NCBI GenBank assembly: GCA_948485625.1
Contig: CAOMRW010000003.1
Location: forward strand, 1 to 64,000
DNA from: an uncultured Clostridia bacterium
GTDB lineage: Bacteria; Bacillota; Clostridia; TANB77; CAG-508
Length of the DNA: 64,000 nt
Direction of reading: 5' to 3'
Shown: positions 63,096-64,000 of the stretch, piece by piece
Layout of the letters: the number at the start of each line of letters is the position of its first letter
How positions within the stretch are numbered: the stretch's first letter is position 1
Notes under the pieces: generated by a model
Told to the model about the DNA's origin: nothing
Database searches by the model: none
What the model saw: only the letters and a program-made list of their open reading frames with translations
Program-made: the position numbers and the translations under genes

Positions 63096-64000
63096 TCAAT
63101 TCATTTCATTTGATATACTTGCACTTTTTCCATATACATTAGTTTTTTTGCAATTTTTTAATGCTCTAAGTCCTATATAGTTTTGATATATTAAAAATGG
63201 TATACTTACTAAAAATATAATTTTATAATTATAACTTATCAAGTATCCTGCTATAAAATAAGCTATTCCTCTACCTATATATGATAAAATATGTTTTAAA
63301 TTTGCAAAATGTAGTTGTAATTCTTTTGGTATTTCATTTGTTAGTGGTGCATCTATCATAGGACTATAAAAATCACTTAATATATCTATCCATAAAATAG
63401 CAATGAAAGAAAATATGATATTTTTAGATAATCCTGCTATCAACAAAATTATAATACTAGAAATATTTGCCCACTTGAAGAATTTAACCCTATTAATTTT
63501 ATCACTTTTAAAAGAAACTAATACTCCTATCACATTGAAAATAATTTGTAATATAGCCCATGATATTCCAGCAAAACTTTTATCAATTCCTAAGTTTTCT
63601 GTAAGCATTACCATAAAAAATCCTAAAATTAAGTACAACTGTAATCTTCTAGAACAAGAATACTTTATATACTCCCTTGAACTTTCTACTTTTAATATCT
63701 CTTTTGTTATATTTTTGTGTTGTAAAATAATTTTCTTATTTTCAATTTTAAATAAAAGTACAAAACAAGTAAAGAATAGTGTCATACATATAGTTATACA
63801 AATTTGGTATGAAGTTAATTTATATAAAGTAATTCCAACAAAAATTCCTGCAATAATAGTACCAATATTTCCTGCTAAATCATATAAATTATCTTTTAGC
63901 CCAAATAATACATTACTTATTCTTATTTGTGATAATAATGGGTACATCCATTGAATAATAAGGGTATCTATTAATAAATCTAAGCAACTTAATAAAATCA
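63096..64000 (-). CDS. MFS transporter, cut by the window edge
   Basis: The frame is open to the end of the window, so the true start is outside; the visible part is about 301 residues. At least eight hydrophobic helices are present (NIGTIIAGIFVGITLYKL, YQICITICMTLFFTCFVLL and others), with a cytosolic loop rich in Lys. The layout fits the C-terminal three quarters of a major-facilitator permease. The substrate is unknown. Confidence 0.75.
   Translation of the reverse strand, partial: ILLSCLDLLIDTLIIQWMYPLLSQIRISNVLFGLKDNLYDLAGNIGTIIAGIFVGITLYKLTSYQICITICMTLFFTCFVLLFKIENKKIILQHKNITKEILKVESSREYIKYSCSRRLQLYLILGFFMVMLTENLGIDKSFAGISWAILQIIFNVIGVLVSFKSDKINRVKFFKWANISSIIILLIAGLSKNIIFSFIAILWIDILSDFYSPMIDAPLTNEIPKELQLHFANLKHILSYIGRGIAYFIAGYLISYNYKIIFLVSIPFLIYQNYIGLRALKNCKKTNVYGKSASISNEMN

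Noticed and set aside
46332..64000. Prophage, suggested by RusA-like, DinD-like and RhuM-like genes
   Set aside because: They are far apart and no integrase, portal, capsid or tail gene is present.

Overview
The window comes from a very AT-rich Bacillota genome, most likely an uncultured gut Clostridia lineage. The reasons are strong GGAGG ribosome-binding sites, a Clostridia-type fatty-acid cluster, a prepilin-like protein carrying Ig-like and formylglycine-enzyme-like domains, and NAD, ABC-exporter and HD-domain genes typical of gut Clostridia. I cannot place it more finely. I see no rRNA, tRNA or CRISPR array.

Layout. 0-15 kb is a minus-strand type II fatty-acid synthesis block, read from high to low coordinates: birA, fabH, a large prepilin-like surface protein, fabD, fabG, fabF, accB, fabZ, accC, fabK-like, accD, accA, fabI. 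It holds biotin-carboxylase priming, initiation and elongation, and two unrelated enoyl reductases, but no acyl carrier protein gene. Small plus-strand genes of unknown function sit in its gaps. The block's two promoter regions share a 55-base duplicated stretch with a 12-bp palindrome, which may be an operator. 15-27 kb is accessory: a decayed toxin-antitoxin pair, two small secreted or membrane proteins, smpB, an aminotransferase-acetyltransferase fusion, an NAD-salvage set (nicotinamidase, PRPP-synthetase-like protein, nadE), fba, and a tandem-HD protein. 27-34 kb holds mutS, an HD protein, miaB, a candidate structured RNA with its own promoter and terminator, rpmF and small proteins. 34-46 kb holds asnB and an asnB remnant, a DinD-like protein, glycosyltransferases, an acidic coiled-coil protein, cysE and an ABC-2 export system. 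46-64 kb holds enzyme fusions, RNA and DNA modification genes, a heterodimeric ABC exporter beside an AraC regulator, then many small metabolic genes, several of them truncated, a RhuM-like protein and an MFS transporter cut by the window edge.

Most striking observation. Six conserved genes (accC, fabD, asnB, cysE and both halves of the ABC exporter) are split into two frames at seven places. At every one, a single extra C stands in front of a glycine codon, so the ribosome meets an in-frame CGG codon. Skipping that C restores the family sequence each time. Outside these seven sites I find no in-frame CGG in the housekeeping genes. Ten accessory or hypothetical genes do contain in-frame CGG (14 codons) and are read straight through. 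This looks like +1 recoding at a rare or poorly decoded arginine codon, although a sequence artefact must be excluded.

A second theme is a family of about ten palindromic intercistronic repeats whose ends carry a GGGAC or GGGGA head. They often touch the Shine-Dalgarno sequence of the next gene, and in three cases they overwrite the 3' end of the previous gene, giving it a new C-terminal tail.
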